Program-made: the position numbers and the translations under genes | Notes under the pieces: model-generated | Databases searched by the model: none | What the model was told of the DNA's origin: nothing | What the model saw: only the letters and a program-made list of their open reading frames with translations | From: a virus | Virus record (IMG/VR): IMGVR_UViG_3300047510_003155 | Coordinates: 1-64,000 of that record | DNA: 64,000 bases | Reading direction: 5' to 3' (one strand) | In this document: in pieces, positions 17,857-24,786 of the stretch | Layout: each line of letters begins with the position of its first letter | Numbering within the stretch: the first letter of the stretch is position 1

Positions 17857-18640
17857 GTCTGCATATAAACTTAAAGGAATTCCGCAAATTTACTGGATCA
17901 ACCTTGATGCAGATACTCACAGGCGTGAGTATATGGAAACCCAATTTAAATATTGGCAAATTGAGAATCATACTCGTATTTCTGGATATGACGGGAGAGA
18001 GGATGATGTATCAAGTCATTTAAAAGGAAGAATTCCTGATAATGTGTCACAAAATGAATTGGGGTGTTGTATGTCACATCTCAAAGCAATTAAACATTTC
18101 TATGAAAATAGTACAGATGATTATTGCTTGATTCTTGAGGATGATGTTAATTTTGACATTGTTAGGTATTGGAATTTTACCTGGACTGATTTTTTTGTTG
18201 AAGTGCCATATGATTGGGATTGTGTTCAGTTAACTACAATTTGTACTGGAGATATCCATGTTAAGTTGCACTTAAAATTCATCAACGATTTTTCTGCTGC
18301 AATTTATTTGATTACTCGTCACCACGCTGCAAAGATGATGAAGCATCATATTCGTGGCGATAAGTACAAATTGGATAATGGTGTAAAACCTAGAGCGGTT
18401 TCTGAAGATACTATTTTAGAGACGGGTAAAACTTATACTATTCCTCTTTTCCTTTATAACCTTGAAATGGGATCTGCAATTCATCCAGAACATCTTGGAA
18501 TTTTCCATAAGGCACCTCACGATGCTCTGTTGAACTATTGGCAGCAAGCAGGATCTGATATTAATATTAAAGACTATATGAATTATGATCCTTACCTTGG
18601 GAGGATAACTGAAAACTCAGCAGCACAACAGACCACTTGA
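17843..18640 (+). CDS. GT25-family LPS glycosyltransferase
   Basis: 265 aa from ATG 17843; an in-frame ATG at 17822 is deeper in the previous gene. GT25 features: IYWINLDADTHRREYMETQF at about 14-33, ISGYDGR, NELGCCMSHLKAIKHF, and YCLILEDDVNF with the acidic metal-binding motif. GT25 enzymes (for example Haemophilus Lex1/Lgt) add galactose or related sugar to lipooligosaccharide. It is the last gene of the cassette; its stop overlaps the -35 of the porin promoter. Confidence 0.83.
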   Translation: MDKNKSAYKLKGIPQIYWINLDADTHRREYMETQFKYWQIENHTRISGYDGREDDVSSHLKGRIPDNVSQNELGCCMSHLKAIKHFYENSTDDYCLILEDDVNFDIVRYWNFTWTDFFVEVPYDWDCVQLTTICTGDIHVKLHLKFINDFSAAIYLITRHHAAKMMKHHIRGDKYKLDNGVKPRAVSEDTILETGKTYTIPLFLYNLEMGSAIHPEHLGIFHKAPHDALLNYWQQAGSDINIKDYMNYDPYLGRITENSAAQQTT

Positions 18641-18670
18641 CACCAGATCAAATCTGGCGTACAATAAATA
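18637..18670 (+). promoter_or_regulatory. Hybrid early/late promoter of porin gene
   Basis: TTGACA 18637-18642, 17-bp spacer that itself forms CCAGAT/ATCTGG, TACAAT 18660-18665, overlapping late-type AATAAATA 18663-18670. The same fused string TACAATAAATA occurs before psbD. A leader of about 110 nt with GGAGTT/AACTCC hairpin (about 18719-18737) precedes the start codon. Confidence 0.78.
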
Positions 18671-18779
18671 CGTTCTGGTGACGATACCTCAAATACTTGT
18701 TGACTCACTGAATAAACGGAGTTATGTCGAAACTCCTTACATCCGCAGGAAAACTCTGCGAGAAAATATAGAGGTACTT

Positions 18780-20252
18780 ATGTTTAAATCCGCTTTCGCA
18801 GCAACCCTTGCTGCAACTCCACTGGTCGCTGGTGCTGCGTTCGCAGAACCCTATGGCACTTATGGACCTTATGTAGAATCTCAAGTTACGAGCATCTCAC
18901 AGTTCTCTGATGTTCGTCCTACCGATTGGGCATATCAAGCACTCAACAACCTTGTAGAGCGTTATGGTTGTGTTGCTGGTTATCCTAACGGCACTTATGG
19001 TGGTGGTCAGTCAATGACCCGTTATGAGGCAGCTGCTCTTCTGAATGCTTGCCTGGATCGTGTGACTGAAGTTACCGATGAACTGAAGCGTCTTCAGGCA
19101 GAGTTCGCTCAAGAACTTGCCGTTATCCGTGGTCGTGTAGATAAACTGGAAGCACAAGTCGGTCAACTGGAAGCAACTCAGTTCTCTACCACTACGAAAC
19201 TTCGTGGTGAGGCTACCTTTGTTCTGGGTGGAGTTCCTGGACTTGAAACTAATGACGGTGGAAACGTTGGCGACACCGCATTTAATTATGATGTCCGTCT
19301 GAACTTCGATACCAGCTTCACTGGTAAGGACCTGCTCCGTACTCGTCTGCGTTCTTCTAACTTCAGCACGGATCCTTTTGCTTCTTCGGGTTCCCTTTTC
19401 AAACTGGATAAAGCAGATAACACTTCTAGCGAAGTTGGCGATAACGTAGTTATTGATCGTCTGTATTATCAGTTCCCTGTGTTTAACGACACTACCACCA
19501 TCACTGCTGGTGCTAAAGTCCGTAACACTGAGATTGCTTGGGTTCCTTCCGCATATAAGTCGGAAATCCTTGACTTCTTTGCTACTGCTGGTACTCCTGG
19601 TGTATATAATAAGGCACTCGGTGCTGGTTTCGGTATTCAGTATGCTGGTAATGGTGGATTTGTTGCTGGTCTGAACTATGTCGCTCAGGACGGTGATAAC
19701 TCTTCTACTGGCGTCTTCAATGAAGATGGTGCTCTGAACCTGCTGGGTCAAGTCGGTTATCGTGGTAAGAACTGGGGTGTTGGTGTTGGATACCGCTATG
19801 GTACTGAAGGCACCCGTCCTCGCTCCTACAACGGTCTCCTGGGTGCTACTGGTACTCTTGTAGACGGTCAGACTTCTAATGGTCTTGCAGTTAACGCTTA
19901 CTGGCAACCCGAACAGTCTGGTTGGATTCCTTCAATCAGTGCTGGTTACGGTTACAACTGGGTTAATGGTACTACTGGTGTTACTGATGCTACTGATAGT
20001 CAGTCCTGGATGGCTGGTCTTCAGTGGAGCGATGTCTTCCTCAAGGGTAACTCTGCTGGAGTTGCTGTGGGTCAAGCACCTACTGCTGATACCAAAGGTG
20101 TAGATGACGCCACTCTTGTTGAAATCTTCTACAAGTTCCAAGTGTCTGATAACATCAGCATCACTCCTGCTCTGTTCTACGTTGATAACAATCAGCGTTA
20201 TCAGGACTCTGCTAAGTGGGGTGGTGTAATCCAGACCAAGTTCACGTTCTGA
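18780..20252 (+). CDS. SLH-domain outer-membrane porin (cyanobacterial Som/iron-uptake porin type)
   Basis: 490 aa from ATG 18780, preceded by GAGGTACTT; the open frame reaches 18678 but a promoter and leader lie there. N-terminal signal peptide (KSAFAATLAATPLVAGAAFA), then an S-layer homology domain (FSDVRPTDWAYQALNNLVERYG to SMTRYEAAALLNACL), a coiled coil (about 85-125), and a beta-barrel with alternating pattern ending in F (GGVIQTKFTF). This is the layout of cyanobacterial major porins. Presumably inserted into the host outer membrane during infection. Codons are richer in CTG, CGT and GGT than in the glycan genes, suggesting host origin and high expression. Confidence 0.88.
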   Translation: MFKSAFAATLAATPLVAGAAFAEPYGTYGPYVESQVTSISQFSDVRPTDWAYQALNNLVERYGCVAGYPNGTYGGGQSMTRYEAAALLNACLDRVTEVTDELKRLQAEFAQELAVIRGRVDKLEAQVGQLEATQFSTTTKLRGEATFVLGGVPGLETNDGGNVGDTAFNYDVRLNFDTSFTGKDLLRTRLRSSNFSTDPFASSGSLFKLDKADNTSSEVGDNVVIDRLYYQFPVFNDTTTITAGAKVRNTEIAWVPSAYKSEILDFFATAGTPGVYNKALGAGFGIQYAGNGGFVAGLNYVAQDGDNSSTGVFNEDGALNLLGQVGYRGKNWGVGVGYRYGTEGTRPRSYNGLLGATGTLVDGQTSNGLAVNAYWQPEQSGWIPSISAGYGYNWVNGTTGVTDATDSQSWMAGLQWSDVFLKGNSAGVAVGQAPTADTKGVDDATLVEIFYKFQVSDNISITPALFYVDNNQRYQDSAKWGGVIQTKFTF

Positions 20253-20276
20253 TAAAACACTCATAGGTTGAGTGGA

Positions 20277-20302
20277 AGCACCCCTTTCTGGGGTGCTTTT
20301 TT
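20277..20302 (+). terminator. Terminator after porin
   Basis: 8-bp stem AGCACCCC / GGGGTGCT with TTTCT loop then six T. Confidence 0.93.
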
Positions 20303-20326
20303 GTGGAAATCCGAACAAATACCTAC

Positions 20327-20355
20327 TTGACTTTTCTTAACAATCCCTATATAAT
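20327..20355 (+). promoter_or_regulatory. hli promoter
   Basis: TTGACT 20327-20332, 17 bp, TATAAT 20350-20355. Strong sigma-70-type promoter for the hli group, isolated from the porin by a terminator. Confidence 0.88.
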
Positions 20356-20381
20356 ATTGTTGTAAATCGTTACAAAAGAAA

Positions 20382-20576
20382 ATGACTGTAACTTCTAATG
20401 AGTACGGCCAACAAAATATGTGGGCGAAAGAACCCGTAATGTACTATCAGAACTACGGAATGCTGACCCCCAATCAAGTCAAGGAGAGAACTAATGGACG
20501 CTGGGCGATGGTCGGTTTTGTTGCTGGTGTTATTTCTTATGCTATCACTGGTAACTTCTTCTTCGGTGTCTTCTGA
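20382..20576 (+). CDS. hli: High-light-inducible protein
   Basis: 64 aa. Single chlorophyll-a/b-binding helix with the motif ERTNGRWAMVGFVAGV (residues about 35-50), where E, N and R bind chlorophyll, followed by the usual YAITGNFFFGVF tail. Hli proteins sit in the thylakoid and protect photosystem assembly under light stress. Common cyanophage auxiliary gene. Its stop shares a base with the ATG of the next short gene. Confidence 0.95.
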   Translation: MTVTSNEYGQQNMWAKEPVMYYQNYGMLTPNQVKERTNGRWAMVGFVAGVISYAITGNFFFGVF

Positions 20577-20662
20577 TGACTGAAACAATCTTCACCTTTA
20601 CAGGGGTTGCTTTTTTAGTCCTCCTGAGTTATGCTGTTGAGAAGGTCGTAGAAACTTACTGA
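20576..20662 (+). CDS. 28-aa single-helix membrane peptide
   Basis: Short gene lodged between hli and the next gene with 1-nt overlaps on both ends. The peptide begins MTETIFTFTGVAFLVLLS and ends EKVVETY, giving one hydrophobic helix of about 16 residues. The size and context resemble small photosystem or cytochrome b6f subunits, but I see no match to PetG, PetN, PsbN or PsbT. Real coding is supported by tight packing. Confidence 0.6.
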   Translation: MTETIFTFTGVAFLVLLSYAVEKVVETY

Positions 20663-20937
20663 TGAGTGCTAATATGTTGGGGCAGTTTGCTCTTGCCCTT
20701 GAAAAACTTGGATGGGATACCGATGATGAACTTTCTGTTGAAATCGGTGGTGTAGCAGTAACTGGAACTGCAACTCATCCAGATGCTAATGCAAAGTGGG
20801 CGAAACCATTTGGGACAGTAACATATCAAAATGATTCTTTCATTGTGATTAAAAATAAAACCAGAAGTCCTATGGTTTTCTCGCAACCTAATCCAGAACT
20901 TAAACAACAACATCCATATCAAGGAGAAAACAAATGA
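20662..20937 (+). CDS. Hypothetical protein in hli operon, 91 aa
   Basis: Unrecognised. MSANMLGQFALALEKLGWDTDDE start, a small acidic-to-neutral domain with VEIGGVAVTGTATHP and NDSFIVIKNK strands, then a PQ-rich tail. Contained in the hli operon by overlaps with both neighbours (ATGA). Possibly beta-rich. No cofactor motif. Confidence 0.7.
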   Translation: MSANMLGQFALALEKLGWDTDDELSVEIGGVAVTGTATHPDANAKWAKPFGTVTYQNDSFIVIKNKTRSPMVFSQPNPELKQQHPYQGENK

Positions 20938-21053
20938 ATAAACTGTTTACTGATGCTGCTGAAAAACTGAATGGTCGTGCTGCGATGATTGGTTTCATTG
21001 CTGCTACCGCTTCTTATCTCACGACAGGTCAAATCATTCCTGGTGTATTCTGA
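20934..21053 (+). CDS. hli: Second high-light-inducible protein, 39 aa
   Basis: Short gene; AAGGAG lies 8 nt before ATG 20934. The peptide is MNKLFTDAAEKLNGRAAMIG continuing FIAATASYLTTGQ and ends PGVF. EKLNGRAAMIGF is the chlorophyll-binding Hli motif. It is a minimal Hli with almost no N-terminal extension. Co-transcribed with the first hli. Likely thylakoid located. Confidence 0.92.
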   Translation: MNKLFTDAAEKLNGRAAMIGFIAATASYLTTGQIIPGVF

Positions 21054-21069
21054 TTACTAGATTTTAATT

Positions 21070-21645
21070 ATGTTTAATTTTTTCAATAAAAAAGAAGAAA
21101 ATACTATGGAGGTTAAAATGCGTAGCGAAGGTTATCAAATTCCTCAAGTAGAATTTGTGTTCCGTGAGGCAGGTGAGTTTGTAACTCGCACTTCTTCCGA
21201 ACTCTTCAACGGAAAGCGTGTTGTGATTTTCTCACTTCCTGGTGCATTCACTCCTACTTGCTCTGCATACCAACTCCCTGGTTTTGAAGAGAAGTTTGAG
21301 GAATTCAAAGCACTTGGTATTGATGAAATCTATTGTATCTCTGTGAATGATGGTTTCGTGATGAACGCTTGGGCTCAAGACCAAAATATTCAAAACGTAA
21401 AACTGATTCCCGATGGAAATGCATACTTCACCCGTTCGATGGGTATGCTCGTCCGTAAGTCAAATCTTGGCTTCGGTGAGCGCAGTTGGCGTTACGCTGC
21501 TGTGGTAGATAATGGTGTGATTGAGAAACTATTTGTTGAAGCAGGTCAGCGTGATAATGCTGATACTGATCCTTATGAGGAAACAACTCCAACAGCAGTT
21601 CTGGATTATGTGAAATCTACAATTCTAGAAAAAGAACTTGTGTGA
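21070..21645 (+). CDS. Peroxiredoxin (Prx5/PrxII type)
   Basis: 191 aa from 21070; ATG 21118, preceded by GGAGG at 5 nt, would give a 175-aa protein and is a good alternative start. Peroxidatic site SLPGAFTPTCSAYQLPGFEE with the PGAFTPxC signature, SVNDGFVMNAWAQDQ, and a conserved Arg in GERSWRYAAVVDNG. Reduces H2O2 or alkyl hydroperoxides using thioredoxin/glutaredoxin thiols, which fits the redoxins at 26707 and 37495. Placed beside hli, consistent with photo-oxidative protection. Confidence 0.88.
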   Translation: MFNFFNKKEENTMEVKMRSEGYQIPQVEFVFREAGEFVTRTSSELFNGKRVVIFSLPGAFTPTCSAYQLPGFEEKFEEFKALGIDEIYCISVNDGFVMNAWAQDQNIQNVKLIPDGNAYFTRSMGMLVRKSNLGFGERSWRYAAVVDNGVIEKLFVEAGQRDNADTDPYEETTPTAVLDYVKSTILEKELV

Positions 21646-21650
21646 TTTAG

Positions 21651-21676
21651 AAGGAGGGTTAAAACCCTCCTTTTTT
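21651..21676 (+). terminator. Terminator after hli-peroxiredoxin operon
   Basis: GGAGGGTT / AACCCTCC stem with a 2-nt AA loop (or a 6-nt loop if the inner two pairs stay open) and six T. The T-run continues directly into a late-promoter element. Confidence 0.9.
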
Positions 21677-21684
21677 AATAAATA
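21677..21684 (+). promoter_or_regulatory. Late-promoter-like AATAAATA
   Basis: Octamer immediately after the terminator T-run and 30 nt before ATG 21707; expected to drive the lysis genes late. Confidence 0.65.
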
Positions 21685-21706
21685 AATTTACTGAATAGGT
21701 AAAGAT

Positions 21707-22408
21707 ATGAAAATAGATCTCCATAATTTCTTTTTACACTACGATCCTAAAAATCCAAAGCACGTTGCAGCAGTAGAGCAGTTTGAAAAGGATTTGGAAT
21801 CTAAAAATCCAGACTTGCTTGATGATGAAACGAGTTGGATAAAAATTTATAGATCAAAAGTAGAACCAGTAGTTCCAGGAGTTCTTAATGTTCCTTGGTT
21901 CCCACAAACAGATAATTACAGAGATGCACAAAGAACCTGTAATTCATCTTCTTGTGCGATGTGTCTAGAGTATTTCAAACCAGGCACACTTCAAGGAGCA
22001 ACAGGCGATGATGCCTATATTCAAAAGGTATTCGCAATTGGTGATACGACTGATCACACCGTCCAAACAAAAGTTTTGGAAGGTTATGGTATTAAGTCAC
22101 GATTTGTTTACAATCTTTCTTTTGCTGATCTTGATCGTGAGCTTGCCGCTGGGAGACCTGTCGTTATCGGGATTCTTCATCGCGGTTCTTTATCTGCACC
22201 TACTGGCGGGCACTTACTTGTAGTGATCGGTAAGAAAGGTGATGATTATGTTGTAAATGATCCTTATGGTTCTCTCAACGATGGATATACGGGACCAGTT
22301 ACAAATGGTAAAGGTGCTGTATATAAGAGATCAGATCTAATGCAACGATGGTTGGATAAAGGAAAAGATAGAACTGGATGGGGTCGTATTTTTGATGCAA
22401 AAAAGTAA
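21707..22408 (+). CDS. C39-like cysteine peptidase (endolysin part)
   Basis: 233 aa. Peptidase_C39-like core: NVPWFPQTDN (Gln67 oxyanion), RTCNSSSCAMCLEYF with candidate nucleophile Cys78 or Cys83, His169 in GGHLLVVIGKKGDDYVV and Asp185 in VNDPYGS. Such domains cleave peptides, including cell-wall cross-bridges. The end reads GCA-AAA-AAG-TAA, where A-AAA-AAG is a -1 slippery heptamer next to the stop, and the next frame encodes a lysozyme without its own start codon. So a 390-aa peptidase-muramidase fusion is predicted besides the 233-aa form. Late promoter upstream. Confidence 0.82.
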   Translation: MKIDLHNFFLHYDPKNPKHVAAVEQFEKDLESKNPDLLDDETSWIKIYRSKVEPVVPGVLNVPWFPQTDNYRDAQRTCNSSSCAMCLEYFKPGTLQGATGDDAYIQKVFAIGDTTDHTVQTKVLEGYGIKSRFVYNLSFADLDRELAAGRPVVIGILHRGSLSAPTGGHLLVVIGKKGDDYVVNDPYGSLNDGYTGPVTNGKGAVYKRSDLMQRWLDKGKDRTGWGRIFDAKK

Positions 22409-22441
22409 TTAGTTCTATTCCAGTTAAAGGGGTAGAACTGA
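22399..22441 (+). promoter_or_regulatory. Predicted -1 programmed frameshift signal
   Basis: Slippery A-AAA-AAG at 22399-22405 in the zero frame, stop TAA at 22406-22408, then after 5 nt an 11-bp stem: 22411-22421 (AGTTCTATTCC) with 22429-22439 (GGGGTAGAACT), two G-U pairs, 7-nt loop; two more pairs extend it to 22409/22441. Heptamer type equals that of E. coli dnaX. Slippage places ribosomes in the lysozyme frame. Confidence 0.72.
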
Positions 22442-22878
22442 TAAAAGTATTTGAAGGTTGTAAATTAAGAGCATATCCAGATCCTTTGACTGGAGGTGCT
22501 CCAATCACAATAGGTTGGGGTTCTACTAGCAGAAAAGATGGAACTGGATTTATAATGGGTAATACCATTACACAACAGGAAGCAGATGATCTGTTAATGT
22601 TTGATATTGAAACAAAATTTATTCCTGCACTACAAAAAATCCCTTATTGGAATGAGATGAATGAAAATCAACAAGGAGCACTTCTTTCTTTTGCTTATAA
22701 TCTTGGTGCTAATTTCTACGGGGGTCCCAATTTTAATACCATAACTAGAGTATTAAAGAATAAGGAATGGGATAAAGTTCCTGATGCTTTATATCTTTAC
22801 CGAAATCCTGGAAGTAATGTAGAGGCAGGATTAGCAAGAAGAAGAAAAGCAGAGGGTGATCTTTGGAAAAGAACTTAA
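22405..22878 (+). CDS. GH24 lysozyme domain, read by -1 frameshift
   Basis: 157 residues in the -1 frame. The family pattern is clear: GVELIKVFEGCKLRAYPDP with the catalytic Glu in FEG, ITIGWGSTSR, NQQGALLSFAYNLGA and GLARRRKAEGDLW. It is a muramidase like T4 e/lambdoid phage lysozymes. No ATG or GTG precedes the catalytic Glu in this frame (it opens at 22396 after a TGA); a TTG at 22486 would be too late. Weak alternatives are ATT 22408 or CTG 22438, the latter after GGGG. Frameshift from the C39 gene is the best explanation; a lost A in the A6 run is the competing one. Confidence 0.8.
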   Translation, partial: VISSIPVKGVELIKVFEGCKLRAYPDPLTGGAPITIGWGSTSRKDGTGFIMGNTITQQEADDLLMFDIETKFIPALQKIPYWNEMNENQQGALLSFAYNLGANFYGGPNFNTITRVLKNKEWDKVPDALYLYRNPGSNVEAGLARRRKAEGDLWKRT

Positions 22879-22886
22879 AATAAATA
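22879..22886 (+). promoter_or_regulatory. Late-promoter-like AATAAATA
   Basis: Directly after the lysozyme stop and 37 nt before ATG 22916. Confidence 0.6.
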
Positions 22887-22915
22887 ACAATAGACTTTAT
22901 TGAGGTGTTATTATT

Positions 22916-24160
22916 ATGGATGAATTTCAACTTGAAGAACTGCAAAAGTCAAATCAGCAAATACAGGATACTATCCCTTATGATCCTAATGCTGCATCTA
23001 GGTATCCTAATGGATATACACCTGTAGGAATTGGTGAAGATAATACTCCAGTCGAACAGGTTGATCCTGTAAACGTTCCTGAAGTAGAAGTAACATCTCC
23101 AATATTAAACGACATTATTCCTCAGGACGTTTATGGGTCTTCTGGGGACAATATTTCCTTTGCGAATAGAAATATTCCAGAGATTGAAAATACAAGAATA
23201 GATTCAACAACTCCTATAAGAAACGCAAATGTCGTTATTAGCAGTTTACCTGGGAATAATATTGTTCCTGATAGTTCTAGCAATAGTGATGGACCACCTA
23301 TCGAAGAAGATGTGGTAGATCCTCCAGTTGATCCAGAGCCTCCTGTAGACCCCCCAGTTGATCCTGAAGATCCACCACCACCTCCACCACCTGAAGAACC
23401 TGAAGATCCAGAGGAACCTGAAGAACCTGAAGAACCTGAAGATCCAGAGGAACCTGAAGAACCTGAAGAACCTGAAGATCCAGAGGAACCAGAGGAACCA
23501 GAAGATCCTGAAGATCCTGAAGATCCAGAGGAACCTGAAGAACCTGAAGATCCAGAGGAACCTGAAGATCCAGAGGAACCTGAAGAACCTGAAGATCCAG
23601 AGGAACCTGAAGAACCTGAAGATCCAGAGGAACCTGGTGGGGGTAATCCTGGTAATGATAAAGATGTAGGCAATTCCCCTTGGGATGGTGAGACAGGAGC
23701 ATCAGACAATCCAGGCAAAGGTAATCACCAAGATGGACAAGATCCCGAACCAAACCAACCTCCAGGCGATTCAAAGAATGATGGAGGACAAAATAATGAT
23801 CCAAAAGATCCTCCTGGTAATGGAGGAAATGCTGGAAATGGTGGAGGAAAACCTGATGAACAGCAAAATAATGGATGGGGGAACGGAGATGATGATGCTC
23901 CAGGTAATTCCCTCAATCACAATAACGCTGAAAATGATCAGTCTCCAAGTGAACATTATGATGATTTTGTTGGAAGATTCTTAGAAGAAAATCCAGTAGA
24001 TCTAAATGTTATTAATACTCACGAAATTCCTAACGAGCATCCTCTTGATAATTTTGATACTCATATTCCTGATGTTGTATTAGATAATCTCCCAGAGGTT
24101 CACTTCGATCACTTTGATCTTCCTACAGATCATTTCGATCACGGACCTCATAGTATGTAA
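22916..24160 (+). CDS. Low-complexity Glu-Pro-Asp repeat protein
   Basis: 414 aa. Ordered-looking N-terminus (about 1-120), a Pro-rich linker, then about 80 residues of EEPEDPEEPEEP-type repeats, then a Gly/Asn/Asp-rich stretch and a C-terminus rich in His and Asp (about 345-414; HFDHFDLPTDHFDH). Extremely acidic; may bind divalent cations or form an extended stalk. A late promoter suggests a virion or lysis role. Its 3' end overlaps the convergent SNase gene by 13 nt. Family unknown. Confidence 0.75.
   Translation: MDEFQLEELQKSNQQIQDTIPYDPNAASRYPNGYTPVGIGEDNTPVEQVDPVNVPEVEVTSPILNDIIPQDVYGSSGDNISFANRNIPEIENTRIDSTTPIRNANVVISSLPGNNIVPDSSSNSDGPPIEEDVVDPPVDPEPPVDPPVDPEDPPPPPPPEEPEDPEEPEEPEEPEDPEEPEEPEEPEDPEEPEEPEDPEDPEDPEEPEEPEDPEEPEDPEEPEEPEDPEEPEEPEDPEEPGGGNPGNDKDVGNSPWDGETGASDNPGKGNHQDGQDPEPNQPPGDSKNDGGQNNDPKDPPGNGGNAGNGGGKPDEQQNNGWGNGDDDAPGNSLNHNNAENDQSPSEHYDDFVGRFLEENPVDLNVINTHEIPNEHPLDNFDTHIPDVVLDNLPEVHFDHFDLPTDHFDHGPHSM
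23391..23636 (+). repeat. In-frame EPE/EPD coding repeat tract
   Basis: Tandem units of GAACCTGAAGATCCAGAG and the variant GAACCTGAAGAACCTGAA. Unit order varies, as expected from slippage or recombination. It keeps the reading frame, so length can vary between relatives. Confidence 0.9.
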
Positions 24161-24489
24161 GGATACGCAATACCTTCATTTAACATTCTTTCATTTACAG
24201 TGACTGGATCTCCAACACAATAAAGAACTCCAAGTATTCTTCCGTACTTGTCTTCTTTATGTGTTTCGATAATCCAGTCACCTTCTCTTGCAAGTTCTTT
24301 TTCTAACCAAAGTCTTGCATCAATACCTTTTTTCTTTTCTTCTAAGTCTTTAGTTCTTGTCTCTGCTGCATCAATATCTTTGAGACGAACTCTTTGTCTG
24401 AGTGTAATGCTAAATCCTAAATCAATATCAACGTCAACAGTGTCTCCATCAATGACCCTGTGAATCTTCTTTATTTTGTACTGATACAT
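24148..24489 (-). CDS. Staphylococcal nuclease-like (SNase) protein
   Basis: 113 aa from ATG 24489 (AGGA close upstream). SNase domain: VIDGDTVDVDIDLGF (Asp ligands), QRVRLKDIDAAETRT with catalytic Arg and Glu, WLEKEL, and KEDKYGRILGVLYC with second catalytic Arg. Ca-dependent degradation of DNA/RNA. The longer frame to 24582 adds a false membrane-like N-terminus because another gene overlaps there. Could help degrade host DNA or repair. Convergent with the repeat-protein gene. Confidence 0.85.
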   Translation of the reverse strand: MYQYKIKKIHRVIDGDTVDVDIDLGFSITLRQRVRLKDIDAAETRTKDLEEKKKGIDARLWLEKELAREGDWIIETHKEDKYGRILGVLYCVGDPVTVNERMLNEGIAYPYIL

Positions 24490-24589
24490 TTTCCTGATTT
24501 GCGATGAGTAGGATTTTGTAGATAGCCCAAGCAACACCAACCAAACAAATACCAAGAAGAATATTAACAGACCAAACGACATCTTTCAT
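24449..24589 (-). CDS. 46-aa membrane protein overlapping SNase start
   Basis: Read from ATG 24589 with a GAGGG box 3 nt before. MKDVVWSVNILLGICLVGVA begins a protein with one long hydrophobic helix (about residues 8-29) and a polar tail ending DSQGH. It overlaps SNase by 41 nt in another frame and the upstream gene by 4 nt (ATGA). The hydrophobic N-terminus seen if SNase is extended is explained by this gene. Confidence 0.65.
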   Translation of the reverse strand: MKDVVWSVNILLGICLVGVAWAIYKILLIANQENVSVQNKEDSQGH

Positions 24590-24777
24590 TTTCCCTCTTG
24601 CTTATGAATCCAAGTTTTAAGTTCGTGTAAGTATTGTCTCAGCATATCTGCTTTATGTAGATGCCAAACATCACCACTCTTAAAGTATTCTTGAGTGTGA
24701 TTATCTATTGCTTTTAGAATGTTATGTATCGGTGCGTTCCAAGGCTCACGCTTGGGAGTATTCCATTCTCGCGGCAA
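24586..24777 (-). CDS. Conserved small hypothetical, 63 aa
   Basis: Starts MPREWNTPKREPWNAP; helical, His/Lys-rich middle (DVWHLHKADMLRQYLHELKTWIH). Soluble; looks like a small binding protein. 4-nt overlap with the membrane peptide indicates a leftward operon with SNase. Function unknown. Confidence 0.68.
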   Translation of the reverse strand: MPREWNTPKREPWNAPIHNILKAIDNHTQEYFKSGDVWHLHKADMLRQYLHELKTWIHKQEGK

Positions 24778-24786
24778 GGTGACACC

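Noticed and set aside
18678-18779. N-terminal extension of porin
   Set aside because: The region is leader RNA with a hairpin, and the signal peptide begins at ATG 18780.
19011-19907. 298-aa minus-strand ORF
   Set aside because: Shadow of the porin gene; Ser/Thr-rich nonsense composition, no ribosome site.
22486-22878. Lysozyme starting at TTG 22486
   Set aside because: This start is downstream of the catalytic Glu and the LIKVFEGCKLRAYPDP segment, so it would give an inactive fragment.
23391-23636. CRISPR-like array
   Set aside because: Repeats are contiguous, have no unique spacers, and stay in one reading frame: coding repeats.
23131-23718. 195-aa minus-strand Ser-Gly repeat protein
   Set aside because: Antisense reading of the EPE/EPD repeat tract; only the plus frame has a start with context and meaningful ends.
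24490-24582. Membrane anchor on SNase (start at 24582)
   Set aside because: The hydrophobic stretch is explained by a separate overlapping gene starting at 24589 with a better ribosome site; SNase has its own ATG at 24489.
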